From: Paragonimus westermani
Taxonomy: Eukaryota > Platyhelminthes > Trematoda > Plagiorchiida > Troglotrematidae
DNA: 64,000 bases
Assembly: GCA_008508345.1 (NCBI GenBank)
Contig: QNGE01001260.1
Location: 62,001-126,000 of the forward strand
Direction of reading: 5' to 3'
The translations under genes and the position numbers were made by a program. Below are positions 47,001-58,812 of this stretch, one piece after another (positions within the stretch are counted from its first letter, which is position 1; every line of letters starts with the position of its first letter). The notes below the pieces were generated by a model. It did not search any database. It saw only the letters and a program-made list of their open reading frames with translations, and had not been told where the DNA came from.

Positions 47001-48784
47001 GCACAACAGGATTTTGAATGCAGAAGATGGATCGGTAGCATGACCGGTGGTCAAAACGTGAATAGCGACTGAGGAAACTGGCTGTTCATGCGTTTCAGAA
47101 ACATTACCATTCTCCGGTATGACACAAAATAATTGTGGGCTATGAGAATTATGAATAATACCGGAGTAAAACCAGTAGGCAATTATGCCACATACCTTAA
47201 TATGACGGTGAACAACGCAATCAATAAATAAGTTAGGAGACAGCTAGTTAGAAGTGAAAGCAAACAATAGCAAAACTCTTCGGCTGATCGTTAGTGGAGT
47301 ACGACGAGAGAGAAAAGTGGAACCAGGGTAATAATGCATGACCTATAAAAGCAAAGATACAATATATGGCGCAACATTTCGATTAAAAACGGTGGGCAAG
47401 CGGTGAGGATATGACTTCAAGTGAGACGTCGGTTAATTTTCGTCATCGAGGTAATTTCCCAAAAAACAAGGTTTCAGGATAGGAGATGAACTTTACACCT
47501 GCTATACTATATGACTTGATAAATCAGGAAGACGGACGAGCAGAAGTCGGTGTGAATACAATGGTAAACTGAAAGGTGTAGTTTACGAAGTGGACTAATT
47601 AAATTTGTGCACTTTTTAGTATAGTATTAGCAGGAGCAAAATAAGGGACTATAACTCACACGTAAGAGAAATTAGAAGCCACGATAAGTAAGGTTTCAAA
47701 CTCGGGGGCTTGTTACCGTTACTCGTAATGACCAGCACAATAATTCAGATTGTCACTGACCGAGGGACACCGCTCCTGAAATTTTGTGCCCAAATGCCCG
47801 AGAAGAAAGGGGAAAGATGACGGTGTACGCATTGTAATAAGGGTAACATATTGGCTGAAATTGGTGAACGAATGAATAAGCAGCAAAGAGCATAGACCGG
47901 CCATTTTGCTCGCTTCGAACGATCTGCGAAGGTGATGCAGACACTTTACGCTGCAAGAGCAAAATACTGCTAAAACGGAGAATGTAGGAAACTACAGAAT
48001 CTTTCATTTTGTTCACGAAACAAAAACCTTAACTAAACATCTAGTTAATATTTTCATACCGTTTTGCTCTTTATCCACAAAGGCTAACAGAACTGAAGTT
48101 TACTTTAAATCGCATAACACTAAAAATAACAAAGTGTTTTTATACGGTAGATCCTAGGTTGTCTACGTGATCTTTCAAGTATTTTATAGAGTGGAATGGA
48201 AAGAGATTAGCACTGTTAATAATCAGACGGTCCAAACAACAAAGAACACGAAGTTACTGACATATCAATATGAAACTTACAAAAATACTGATTATTTTAT
48301 ACTCCAAACAATGAGATGAGTAAATGTTAAATAAGTTGTTGTTTGTCATACTTCATGTCGTTAAATTAGATTTAACCGGTGAGAAAGTTGACATATATTG
48401 CAATGTTGATGAACCACGCTAGACACTTTTAATTGCTGCAAATCCGTATAACTTTTGTCTACTATATACCATTATTTTTCAGTTAATTAAGGCAAACACA
48501 TTTTCCATTGTTGTATTCGGAGGTATTGCAGACTATGAGATTTTCAGAATACTAACAATAATCCTGATACACACATGGAAAGCGAGATGATTAACGTCTA
48601 TGGTATTATAAGATATGATAGTGATTTCATAAATATCTGTTAGACTTAGTAGTCAACAATGACCTCATAAAAAAAATAAACCTGTTTATCTCACGCCGAA
48701 ACAGTCACGCTTTCTGGTGCACATAAGTCTAAAATACGTCTGTGAAAGTAACCTGTTAGAATCTTTTTGCTCGGCTGACAACAG
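43728..48784 (+). other. intron with simple repeat; no gene recognised
   Basis: Begins GTAACT. Contains a long TA run (43990-44029). A Ser/Thr-rich open stretch at 44983-45034 lacks a good acceptor and would not fit the phases. The interval 46500-47600 has a repetitive look (A-rich blocks separated by short G-rich ones) and may be a worn dispersed repeat. Confidence 0.5.
43990..44029. repeat. (TA)n microsatellite
   Basis: About 20 uninterrupted TA units inside the intron after 43727. Length is likely polymorphic. Confidence 0.97.
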
Positions 48785-48908
48785 TCCACATGGATAGTGC
48801 ACACTTAGTTAAACCTGTGAACACCACAATAGGGGAAACATGTGAACAAGCTAATCTACCTGACTCAAAGAGTACACCAAAAAACCATGCTTCCGGCAGG
48901 CGCAAAAG
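48785..48908 (+). CDS. possible alternative exon
   Basis: An open stretch preceded by TTTTTGCTCGGCTGACAACAG and followed by CAAAAG/GTGTTG reads HMDSAHLVKPVNTTIGETCE then QANLPDSKSTPKNHASGRRK, hydrophilic like the giant exon. Phase is 1 to 2. That does not fit between the exons at 43572 and 49217, but it fits from the phase-1 donors of the giant exon to the phase-2 acceptors at 55412 or 61039. It may be an alternative exon; the acceptor's pyrimidine tract is weak. Confidence 0.3.
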
Positions 48909-49216
48909 GTGTTGTGTTGTGTGCGTTGGTCTCCCCGGTTGGAATACTACTGGATCAATCAATCAAACAAATACAGCATCCTACGGCTTTAAAGCAAATT
49001 TGACAACGAAACTTATCATGTAGACCATTATTTCATGTGGCAAGTTAAGGAAAATAGGTAGGCCGAACCGTCCTTAATAAACCGAATTAAATGACCTGTC
49101 TTAGTTAATTTACGGCTCAAATTAGAACTATGAGCACGAGCTTTTATATTGGACAAAACCCCCCAGAAACTTCACAGCAATAAGTTTCTCTAAATGTTTT
49201 TCATCGCGTCTTGCAG

Positions 49217-49368
49217 GATGGGAGGAAAATTGTTGGTGACGAACGTCGTCGATCAACTTCACCGGAGGACGCAGTTTCAATGGTAGGATCAACTAAACTA
49301 CAGTCTGATGAGAAAAACGAACACCCGAACAACGCGACTGGAAGAACTATTCAACAAGCATTTCGAAG
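49217..49368 (+). CDS. exon of the long plus-strand gene
   Basis: The acceptor TTTTTCATCGCGTCTTGCAG opens a frame in phase 0: DGRKIVGDERRRSTSPEDAV, SMVGSTKLQSDEKNEHPNNA, TGRTIQQAF. A donor CGAAG/GTTAGC gives phase 2, matching the last exon at 61039. Without splicing the frame would end at a TAA at 49421. The peptide is hydrophilic, with an RRRSTSPED patch that would suit phosphorylation. Confidence 0.55.
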
Positions 49369-51849
49369 GTTAGCCCCATTGCATTCGTTTTTAGATAAAA
49401 ACTCACCATCCACTACTCCTTAAAAAATCATCCCAAAACTGTCAGGTGCGCAAATTAATCGGTGCAAATGCGTTCATGGTGGCGTTGAGGAATCTGTCCA
49501 CATTTTGTACATATTTCTACTTCTCAGGCAGGTCCTTGGACATTAGCCACTTGCCGTTCGTAAGAATTTGCTTTCTGTTTTCACTTGTGGATTTTCTGTG
49601 TAAACCTACATAAAATTTCGATTTTTTTCCCTATGAGATTAGAATATAAAGTATGGCAAGAGCATTTCCGATATACTTTCAAATTTGGGTATTTACTGAA
49701 TAAACTTCGTACCACTATCTCGCTACCTTAACCGATGTACATCTCACTACGGAGTCAAGTGACTCACTATTGATTTGGTGAGTCGTTCGATTAATAGGGC
49801 GGTTAGAGAAATCGGGTGAAACTACCTAGTTTGCACAATGTCGAGGTGAGTATTCAGGTCGAGATTAATTCGGCCAAGTTCACTGACGAACAATTATGCT
49901 GGTTTTGGCGAGACCCTGAAAAGTGTTGAAACTTATATCAGTGGTGATCTGAATATTTTTATCAATCACATGAGTGAAATTTGCGTAGATGATAAATTTT
50001 CTCTCACTCGCTCATATTCAAACAGGATGTTGGCTTTTGGTTCTTTGAAACGGATGCCGAGTAGTATGATCCACATTGCATACTGAATATTCATGAAAGA
50101 AAGAACAGCTAACAATAAAAGGTTCATGGATCGATATTTATTCCTCATAGCGAACGTGATCATCTAAGGACCAGTGAACGGTGCGCTTGGATTGGTTGCA
50201 TTTTCAGGGAAGTAGCGTGACTACTATATCAAAATACTGCTAGAAATATAACTGGAAGAGCTAAACTACGATAACTATGTGAATGAGCACGTCATATATC
50301 CCTTCGTAGCTTAGAGCCCGATAGGTTTAGAATGGTTGTCACTGGTAACCAACCATTCCGATGAACTTGCCGGCAACAGATTCCAAACAAAACCTGTTCT
50401 CAAGCTTTCTAGGCGGAAACCACATGGGAAAAAGATGGACAGGATAGAACACGACCATGATCCGACACCAATCTAGCATTAGTAAGCTTGAGCAAGGCAA
50501 GTTGAAGGTATAACACCAGACCACATGTGGAACGGCTGAGATAAGCATGAAAAGTACCTTGCTCTCACTTCAGTTTCGCTGAACATCTATTTCTGGAGAG
50601 TGACCGAATGTTCATTAACCATAGGTTGATGTCACTGCTGCTGCTGTTATTGTTGGCTTCCCTACACCAATTAATTTCTTGTTGTTTTTTGAATGTGTCA
50701 TTATCTCAGTCACTGTTTCTAACCTTGTTCAACATGTGAGCCTTGTTCGCCAGTTTCACGCACCATGAGCCCAACAAACTGAGTCCAGATAAGCCAACTC
50801 GGTATCACCATAAAGAAGTAACCACTTTGCACCTTCATGAAACTATATGAAATGGAGTGTAGTTTGAAACTCAAGTATTACGTTTTACCTAGTGACCAGA
50901 GATATACAAAGTCGGAAAGTTTTTCGGCAATTGACAGGATTTCTGTAACATTGTTCTTCACCTGTACTACTGTTCACAATGATCCAAATCCAATTAAACG
51001 AACAACAGGTGAAACCAATTTTTCAGTTTCGAAAGAAGATGTCCCAACCACATTTAAACAAACTAAAAGCGAAGCTATTAATTAACTAGGAAACTTAACT
51101 AGTGGTTCGGAGTGTAGTAGTCCATATGGCCTTACCGATTCTTCTTCCCGTAAGGCAAATTGTCCAGATTCCAGGGTAATTGAATGTTGAAACTCATCAA
51201 GAATATTCATTTTCTCTGTAAGCACAATATCTTTCAAGAACATTCATTAGAATATCTCAACTGGAATGCGTTTCATAGCAGTTTTTGAAAACATGTGCAT
51301 GTGTTTAGTCACCCACCGTTTGAAGAGGCCTTCCAAAGTTTACCCGCCTGTGTATCTATGTATGTGTATGTCCGTCTGATACATGTGCATCAAGATCAAC
51401 GAAATCCGGATCCGCTGTATGTGCGAACACAGTTCAAAGATGAAACTGTACTTCGGCATGCAAGTGGACTGACGTGTCTTGTATGCATGTGTGCGTGCAT
51501 GTGCGGGCAGTTCGTGCCAGTGAAAGCAGATAAGTAGAATCCTGGTAACCAGAAACTGCGATCGCAAGATGATACCCAAGTAATGCTTTCCTGTTGTGAT
51601 ATCAAAAGTAGATATTGGAGGGAAGTAGTCCCGAACCGGGTTGTCTACAAGAATACAAACTGAGTAGGTGTCCGAATTTCTAATGAGCGATAGCTGTGTG
51701 GACATGAATTCGAGCGTGAAACACGCAAAGAAACCATTGGTTCCATAAGTCATAAAGGTATGAGTAAACAGCGCCGTGGTTGATGGAGCCACAAATCCAC
51801 TGGCAAACATGGGTCGTTAGGTCATCAGCATACTCACAGTTTGCATTCT
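49369..51849 (+). other. intron; no gene recognised
   Basis: First part of an 11.7-kb intron if the exons at 49217 and 61039 are joined. An open frame at 50837-51085 ends in a hydrophilic tail but has no acceptor. Nothing else supportable. Confidence 0.5.
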
Positions 51850-52101
51850 ATTCTTTTACTTCAGCTTTATTGGTGCGCTTTGTGATGAATGTTTCATTCG
51901 TCTTCCGGCTCAACGTCAAGTTTCTGTCCCCTTTCTTCCTCATCCTATCTTGAGTGTAATAAGGTGTACTCATACATACAATTACCGCCTGCATTATCTA
52001 CTCCATAACATTCTCATCAGCTCAGATCTCATCATTTTAGTTCCTCTCTCTTTTGTTCCCGAGAAATAAGCATTTCATTTTCATGCCAGCCTACCAACCG
52101 G

Positions 52102-52119
52102 CCAACCAATATTGGTTGG
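52102..52119. repeat. perfect 18-bp palindrome
   Basis: CCAACCAATATTGGTTGG is its own reverse complement. It lies in the body of the composite retroposon, close to a second CCAACC. Confidence 0.97.
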
Positions 52120-52201
52120 ATGGACCACATAGGCCTCCACTCACATGCTTCCTGGTCTTAGTCCATCGGGATTACACATAATACGGAAAGTGTGAGTGGA
52201 G

Positions 52202-52233
52202 CCACAAGTGGTGCGGCGCCACCACACTTGTGG
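52202..52233. repeat. hairpin in the composite retroposon
   Basis: CCACAAGTG at 52202-52210 pairs perfectly with CACTTGTGG at 52225-52233, with an additional inner GTG/CAC pairing around CGGCGC. The RNA in either orientation would fold into a stable stem. Confidence 0.9.
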
Positions 52234-52475
52234 TGAGCGATGTGCACAGGCGTTCTTCAGCTTCGGTCACTATGACAGACTAGTCCAAAACGGATGCCAC
52301 CAAACACGTGTCCACACCAGATATAGGTCATAGCTAATTCTATTACCTATGGACGTACTTTCCAGTGATCTAGGCGCTCGTGCCATGCATGATGCCGCAG
52401 TGTCAGATATAATCCTCCCATTGAGGGCACTCACAACCTCTATCCTGGTTACGGCCGACGTCAGTAAATTCGTTT

Positions 52476-52505
52476 TTACTGATGAGTAGTCGGGGATTTG
52501 GTTTA
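52476..52505 (-). repeat. 30-bp block identical to 2998-3027
   Basis: The 30 bases around CTGATGAGTAGTCGGGGATT are identical at both sites and in the same orientation relative to the two elements. One site is in a Penelope-like fossil (next to the N at 3028), the other in the composite retroposon. Confidence 0.9.
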
Positions 52506-52740
52506 TTTTCAAGTTGACCATCACTCACATTTGATCGCAGCGTTCGCATTCAGATAGACTTTCCAGCCAGCCTCTTTCGAAAAGAAGCACTAGACTCGAG
52601 TTTCGCTCTTATTAGAGCTCATCAGTAGTGCATATCCTTACCACGGCCGGGATTTGAACTCCGGCCATTCCAATCATGAGGTAACCGTGTTAACCACTGC
52701 GCCATTGACCTCACATTAGGCACGACCGAATTATCAAATC

Positions 52741-55411
52741 TGAACGCTCAACCACTCTCGCCTGTGAGCAATGATCAGGTAGACCGATCATCTCGAGAGG
52801 AGACACAGTTACTGCCTGTTAACTCCAATCGATAACCCCGCGATTAGGACTTCCGAGACAGGTCGAGATCACTGAACTCATTAAACTTGCAGCTAGTGGC
52901 AGAACTAGTGGAAATCCTTTTAGCCTATTAATTTGTCTTTTCTGCCCATCTGTTTGCTTAATGCTAAACTACGTTTTACCAAATTATCGTTGACGGTGTG
53001 CTACGATGTTTGGTCTCTCTGTGGTTGCTGAAATGTGCTAATTAACACAAGCGGTGTTATTACCCGTCACTCTCATGATTCCAGCGCCTGCTCAAATTTT
53101 TCAGTCAAAGAAATGTATGTATCAACCTTTGATACTGCTTTGTTATTCTGTCTTATCGGTTGATCTACTGCACATGATCGCCAATCAAGGTCATTTACCT
53201 TCCAGAAACTGAGAAGAATTTCCCGGACTACCATAGGGCAGTAGGTCCGTGTGATCGAACGCTTTTCCTGAATTTGCATAGGCACCAGCAGTTACGAGTG
53301 TCCGCCTTAATCAGAATTGCGTCTTTTCATACCAACTGCATACCACAATTCACAACACACCTAATCCGTTTACTATACCTATGAGTGAGCCATGAAATCG
53401 TGGAGAGAAAGATCTTTTTAATTCCCGATGACACTGAATCACACGAAAAAAACAGTAGTGAATAATTTCACAGCCGAATACGGTATTGGTGAGCACAAAT
53501 ATATAAATATGCCGCACGAGGTTTTAATCATCGATGGATGGGAACTTTTAAAAAGTAGGGCTTCATACATCTTCGTCGATCGAGATACACCGAGACAGTT
53601 AAAACAGACGGATACAACAAAATAGGTAGCGAAGACAAAACGTAGGTTCTGATTATTTAAATTAGAACTGAGTAAGTTTCGCAGAATGGGAATTCCCAAC
53701 ACCCCAGATGTACTTGTTATCTGCGATGCATTGAGCAGGTATTCGTGTCAGGATTTTTTCCACAGAACATTTACATCCGAGTGGTAAAAAAAGTTGGCCG
53801 TTCCCATATATGGTCGTCTGCATGCATTGAACCGGTTTGAAAAGTGATCAAGAAGTATGCTTCCGTATGTTCGTAGTATATAGATTTCTGCAGTTCATAA
53901 TGAAACGAACGTGCGTTCGCAGGCGTTAAAATATAAACTGTTAGACCCAAAGGAATGCCCAGTCGGAACTGAGCACTTGTGCTGTTTCAACAGGAATATG
54001 GCACAACCTTCTGTCATACATATTGGACGCGATAATTCGCGCAAAATATACATTCTGTATTCACGTTAAACAACTTAACATTGATATTATTACATCTCAT
54101 TGTTAGAGTAAACGCCGCGTACCTCATCTTCAGCTTGCCAACCGTAACGACCATCTAATGAATAGGTCAGAGTACGTAACTAGCTTTCAGCCCTTATTTT
54201 CAAACTAGTGTTTTGTCCTGAGCGGCTTTGGCTGGACGCCTGAAGTAGATACATTCTGAACATCATTTGAACTCGTCTACTACACTGATTGTTCCAGAGT
54301 GACGTTTTCGCCCTTCTGATTCCGTTTCATCAGGTTATCACTATATAAAGCGAATTTATAGTTTTAACCAACATCTTTACCCAACAGCAACTGTTCCGTA
54401 TGCTCGCACGGACTGGGAATAAATTATGTGATCTTCACCGCGGTCTGCCTAGGAGGGAGCGTTGGAGCAGGATCCAGAATCTTTCATGATAAGATCTGGC
54501 TGTGTGGTTCCCCGGCGGTCCTAAGACTCTGTAGAAGTTCCAGAATGTCCGGAGGAAGGAGGTTCATCTGGTGAAGTAGTCCTTCTAGCAAGGATCTCTA
54601 ACGTGACCATTACACATCAGTTTTACTGTGAAGAACTCTTAAACAGTATGCGGGAGGATCAGCGACAGCTGAAGCCACCAACACCACATAAACGCTACAG
54701 CAGCTTATAAATTCCATTTTTGTGATTCGACTGCTCGAAATTTATGTTCAAATAGAATGTACTCAGTATCCATTCTACTCAAAATGAAGCAGACAGACTA
54801 CCGGGGCGCCTGTCGTCCATCTTTAGAGAAAGTGATTTTACATAACCACCTTAACTAGGTTCCTTACAATAAACCGGATAATTTCAAAGCCTAAGCGGTA
54901 TTCCACCCGACCCTAAAACTGCGTTGCTTTTATCGTTATATGGATTCGGAAATCACGTAACCTGGAGAGAGCAGTTGTACATTTACTGTCCATCAACTCC
55001 AAGTCACTAGCTTCCACATCGTATCTTACACTGGTGGCATTGGCACACAATGCGTGACATCTTGTAAACGGCGCAACCATCATGGACTCTTACTCGTAGA
55101 CTAATTAAGTAAGCACACCTGGTTAGTAAACACTTGTTTACAGTTGCCCACGCTCAGGAAAACACCCACGCATACGAATTTGTCATACGCATTTGTTATC
55201 ATTTCGAGTAATGTCGACACAAACAAAGAAACCAGGTAGCCCTAACTATTGTGTTAACTGACAGTGTAAATTGCACTCAAGAAAGTAGCTATTTCCGTCA
55301 GTCATCGCAACCACCATAAACAAGAGGGTACGCGCCTATTTTGTTGACAACCTCTGTAGAAAAAACTGAACGCACTTGTAAGTGAACAACCTCGCTGTTT
55401 GTTTCGATTAG
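52741..55411. other. no gene recognised; retroelement-like motif at 54306
   Basis: An open frame at 53482-53625 behind a CAG (EYGIGEHKYINMPHEVLIID) looks somewhat coding, but lacks a donor and a matching phase. A hammerhead-like motif lies at 54306-54333. Confidence 0.35.
54306..54333 (-). ncRNA. hammerhead-like core motif
   Basis: The minus strand reads CTGATGA, 17 bases, then GAAA and ACGTC. The two core blocks have hammerhead order and spacing, but the 17 bases between them form no convincing stem II. A relation to the motifs at 27823 and 58747 is suggested by similar spacing. It may be a decayed retroelement end. Confidence 0.2.
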
Positions 55412-55556
55412 TTCTACTTTTGAACTGCTGGAGCAAACGTACTTATCAGAGGCTGGTGACTCAGCAAATAAACATATCCCTGATCGCAACGATTGTTCTA
55501 ACATTGTTTCTGTTGGGTTATTTGCGCAGTGGACAGAGGATAATGTTAATGTCTAA
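55412..55556 (+). CDS. possible alternative exon or 3' end
   Basis: A good acceptor (CTCGCTGTTTGTTTCGATTAG) precedes an open frame entered in phase 2: STFELLEQTYLSEAGDSANK, then HIPDRNDCSNIVSVGLFAQW, to a TAA at 55554. Phase matches the donors at 48908 and 49368. It could be an alternative terminal exon without the hydrophobic segment of the 61039 exon, or, through a weak donor GCGCA/GTGGAC at 55528, an internal exon (phase 2 to 2). Confidence 0.35.
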
Positions 55557-56249
55557 AAGGCTTTTCCCATTAGTCAGTACTTCGTTCCCCATTTCTTAGC
55601 AATCGGGTTGTCGAACAAAACTGGTAGCTCACTAACCGACATGATATATTAATGAGATATAATTCAACTTTATTTTGTCTGGTTATAAATGTGCTAGAGA
55701 TGAAAGCGAATTAACAACGAAACAGTATTGGGCTAAATCGAAAAATTAGGTAATTTCAACAGATTATTTTGGTTGAGCAGACGGAGACCTCGATTTGGCG
55801 AAAACGTACGCATTCAAACTATCCAATTATGCTTGAGACACTCAATACTGAATGGAGGTAGTCCGTTCGGCTGAGGTAAATTGAACGACACTTATATTTG
55901 GTAACAGATCTTGGCTTCAGAGAAACCCTCTAAGTCCCTTTGGATAATCACTTACTTGGTTGTGAACAACCTTGACTTGAGCTGAGTTCGAAACAGCAAC
56001 AGAAACCATATGCGCTACCGCGGTATAATCTCCTTCAACTGAAGCTGAGAAAGTTCACAACTGAAATGGGTTCTTCACGCATTTCAATATGTCATACAGT
56101 GCAGCTGTTTCTCCAAGAGACAAACTGAGTCACTGAGATTTCCAGGTTTTGTCTAAATTGTCAAATGTTCCACAACACTTACTGGTAGTACATTTTTACA
56201 CTCACTGGTAGCGCTGGAGGATTTCAGCGTTCAATGCCTGGGAAACCTC

Positions 56250-56450
56250 GCCGTGACATTTCACCCCCTATATAACTTGATGGATTTCACAAGGCAGAGT
56301 AGGATGTAGTATAACGAAGTGCAGCTGTGACATTTCGAGCTTCTGACGCGGATTTGTGACTCATATTAAAGCTTAGGCCATGCAAGAACACATGGTTGCC
56401 GTCGCTAATGTTGAGCTAGCCAGAGTCCATATTTTTCACATTTGGGTTTC
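56250..56450 (+). repeat. tRNA-containing dispersed repeat, copy 4 (degraded)
   Basis: Follows copy 3 block by block: GATTTCACAAGGCAGAGTAGGA for GATTCCATATGAGACAGTAGGA, then GTGACATTTCGAGCTTCTGA, TTTGTGACTCA, and TTTTTCACATTTGGG at the end. The B-box region is no longer recognisable. The conserved part again extends well upstream of the tRNA-like module, supporting the family structure. Confidence 0.7.
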
Positions 56451-58746
56451 ATTTAAATTGTCAAATCTGTCATTTTACTTCTTGGTAATACACATAATGG
56501 ATTTTAAGAAATTAAAGGCCGAGTCCACGATCATTCGAAGACGACTGTTCGAATAGTTTGTCTAAATACGCAAGCGGCCACCTAGTGAGTGACTTTCTTG
56601 ACGATCTTGAAGAGAGACACCAGAGTGTATTTTAATCTTTGTCCAAGCTTGATAGCATCACATATTCATTTGTGGAATCGAAGAAAAAAAATTCTATTCT
56701 TGTACATTTCATCCAAGTGTGGGTCGACATCCGTTTAACCAATCCTGAATGGTACCGGTAACAAACTGATGTTGCGCTACACGAGCTGGAGCAAATGTAT
56801 ACTTAGTGCACTAGAGATGCGTAGACTCGAAAGCCATTCCACCACTGTGATTCACAGCCAGGTGATCAGGTCAACCGTAGGAAACAAAGCATTGGACGGA
56901 TAACTGGAACGCCCACCCAAGGCTGCCGCAGTTGGTTGGGCTTTTGGATTTACTTTACACTAGCCGGCGACTGTGACCGGGTAGTTTTGGAATAAATGTT
57001 GCCACAGTAAGTTCTGCAGATCGGGTCTCTGAAAATATTTGCATCAAAGCTCAAATGACACCTCCTAAAAGATCAGGTAACAGAATATGAACACAGTCAC
57101 TGGCTTGCTCATCAATATGCTCCATAAGCTCGCTTTTCCATTCAACTTCCCGATTTGAAACCATGATACATCGGACAGTTTTTCACACTCCTGTCGACCG
57201 TCGAATGTCTTCGTTAGTCAGCAATTCGAGTCAAACCGTGTTGACTTCGACGAATCAAGAGAGTTTGTACGAGTGATTGAAGTGTCATGTAGGTGACAAA
57301 TGCCAATGATAGATCTTAATTGGAAATTTTAGCCGAATTCGACAGCTTCCATCAGCTAAAACTGGCAGCAACCTTATACATCCAAACTACCTGCTGTTTA
57401 CCAACAACTGAAAACTGTTCCACACGTATCCCTCTCCAGGGAAGATTAGACACGCGGAGCATTACGCAAAATCGAATGCGCCTAGGTATTTACGTATGAT
57501 AACTCAATCTTACTTATCAGTACCACAGTGTTCAGCAGGGTCGCTTTATGACAGTAGTAGCTGAAACTCAAACTCCGATCATACAAGGATTAAACTACTA
57601 GCGAGGTCAAACAAGAACAAAGCTTCAGTATAGTACTCTCTTTCAAAAGAAGGCTGTAACTGGTTTCCACTTTATGTCAACCAAATCCCCTACCACTCGT
57701 TAGTTAACAGAAAAAGTTCTTCACTAGGGAAGAATGGACATTCAGCCTAATCACACAAAAGTGTAGTGTCTGAACGAGGGCACTGGTCTTTTCACACACA
57801 ATCAGTCAGTGTGGACTGAACGCTAAGGCCCGCCCTCATCATCATCGTAGACAGCAATACATCTGTGGTTCACACTAACGTTTAACTGCTACCCGCCCGC
57901 CCTGCCTGTTATTTGGCCCAAAGTTACGTGATGAAAGAGATTGATGTGTCCCGTGTTTGCAAGACGTTTTGTTGCAATTACCGAAGTATCTGCAAAAGAT
58001 TTTCAAGTGTTACATCAAACTTTGTGCAGATCACTCAAGTCATGAGTACCGTTACTGGTTAAGTCAGTCACAAATCAGAAACAACATCTGATTCAGTCGG
58101 TCCTGGGAAACACCTACCAGATCAATGGAGGACGACAGTGCGGAAAAAATGTGCGCTGCGATCCAGTAACTGTTCGCCTGGCTGTCCGTGAAGCCTTTGA
58201 AGAGGCAGATGTCGCAAAGTTGTACCAAACGAAAACGGGAAAATGTCACGAGTCGCTGCAAACCTCGTGCTCCGTATGACGAGAACGCCGTGTGGCTGTC
58301 GACCACAGATCGTTTGATGCAAGCAGAAGGTTTCAAAAAGTGTTAAAACATGATGTATAGCGTGCGGCTACGATGCCGACACAAAATATGTAAACTTACT
58401 CTGACAGGCTGTAAACCTCCGACGATAAAGATAGCAAATATGTCAGAGGCCCTGCGCAACAGATCAAAAAATATCTTCGTAAACACTTTTTATAAAGGAT
58501 AAACCGCTGGGAGCGTCTTATCGGGAGCAGAGGGGAGTATTGTGAAGAAAACAACCCAAATTAACGTGTAGTTAGAGAATTAGTTTTTATTTTCAAAATT
58601 TCATATATTTACTGCATGATCATCATATTTCACTTCGTGAAATGTGAGCACAAATGTCCATGTGGTTTGATGTGTATCGTTCCTATGTATATGCTCGTAC
58701 AACAGAGCTACACCTCAAGAGCAAAACGAAAGATAACACTAAGCAC

Positions 58747-58812
58747 TTTCGAGGTTCCGAGACCATCTTCATCAGACATTCCGGTAACCTATTTGTAGAA
58801 GCCTGCGGAATG
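58747..58812 (-). ncRNA. hammerhead-like core motif with a stem I candidate
   Basis: On the minus strand, CATTCCG (58812-58806 as CGGAATG on plus) and CGGAATG pair over 7 bp with a 22-nt loop. One base later comes CTGATGA, then an imperfect hairpin (GGT-CTCGGA-ACC with flanking GA/TC) and GAAA. This is hammerhead order with a plausible stem I and a short stem II. The nucleotides that should form stem III and the cleavage site (TTC before CATTCCG) do not pair well with GTGC after GAAA. Either a decayed Penelope-associated ribozyme or chance. Confidence 0.35.

Larger units (their letters stand above)
51850..52740 (-). mobile_element. composite tRNA-headed retroposon
   Basis: In minus orientation the sequence starts with a tRNA-like head at about 52716-52636 (GGTCAATGGCGCAGTGGTTAA as an A-box region, then GGAGTTCAAATCC as a B box). 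It continues through a block shared with 31778-31990, a 30-bp block shared with the Penelope-like fossil, two strong hairpins, and ends near an AATAAA at 51871-51866 followed by an A-rich stretch. Head, body and polyadenylation-like tail suggest one retroposed unit of about 0.9 kb; its body has no reverse transcriptase motifs, so it would be non-autonomous. The outer borders are approximate. Confidence 0.5.

Noticed and set aside
52476..52505. Hammerhead ribozyme at CTGATGAG
   Set aside because: No GAAA at a usable distance and no pairing stems, so only the seven-base core matches by chance or descent.
58064..58336. 90-codon minus-strand frame
   Set aside because: The plus strand in the same place is also open and looks more protein-like (EAFEEADVAKLYQ); neither has splice sites or a family match, so no gene is called.
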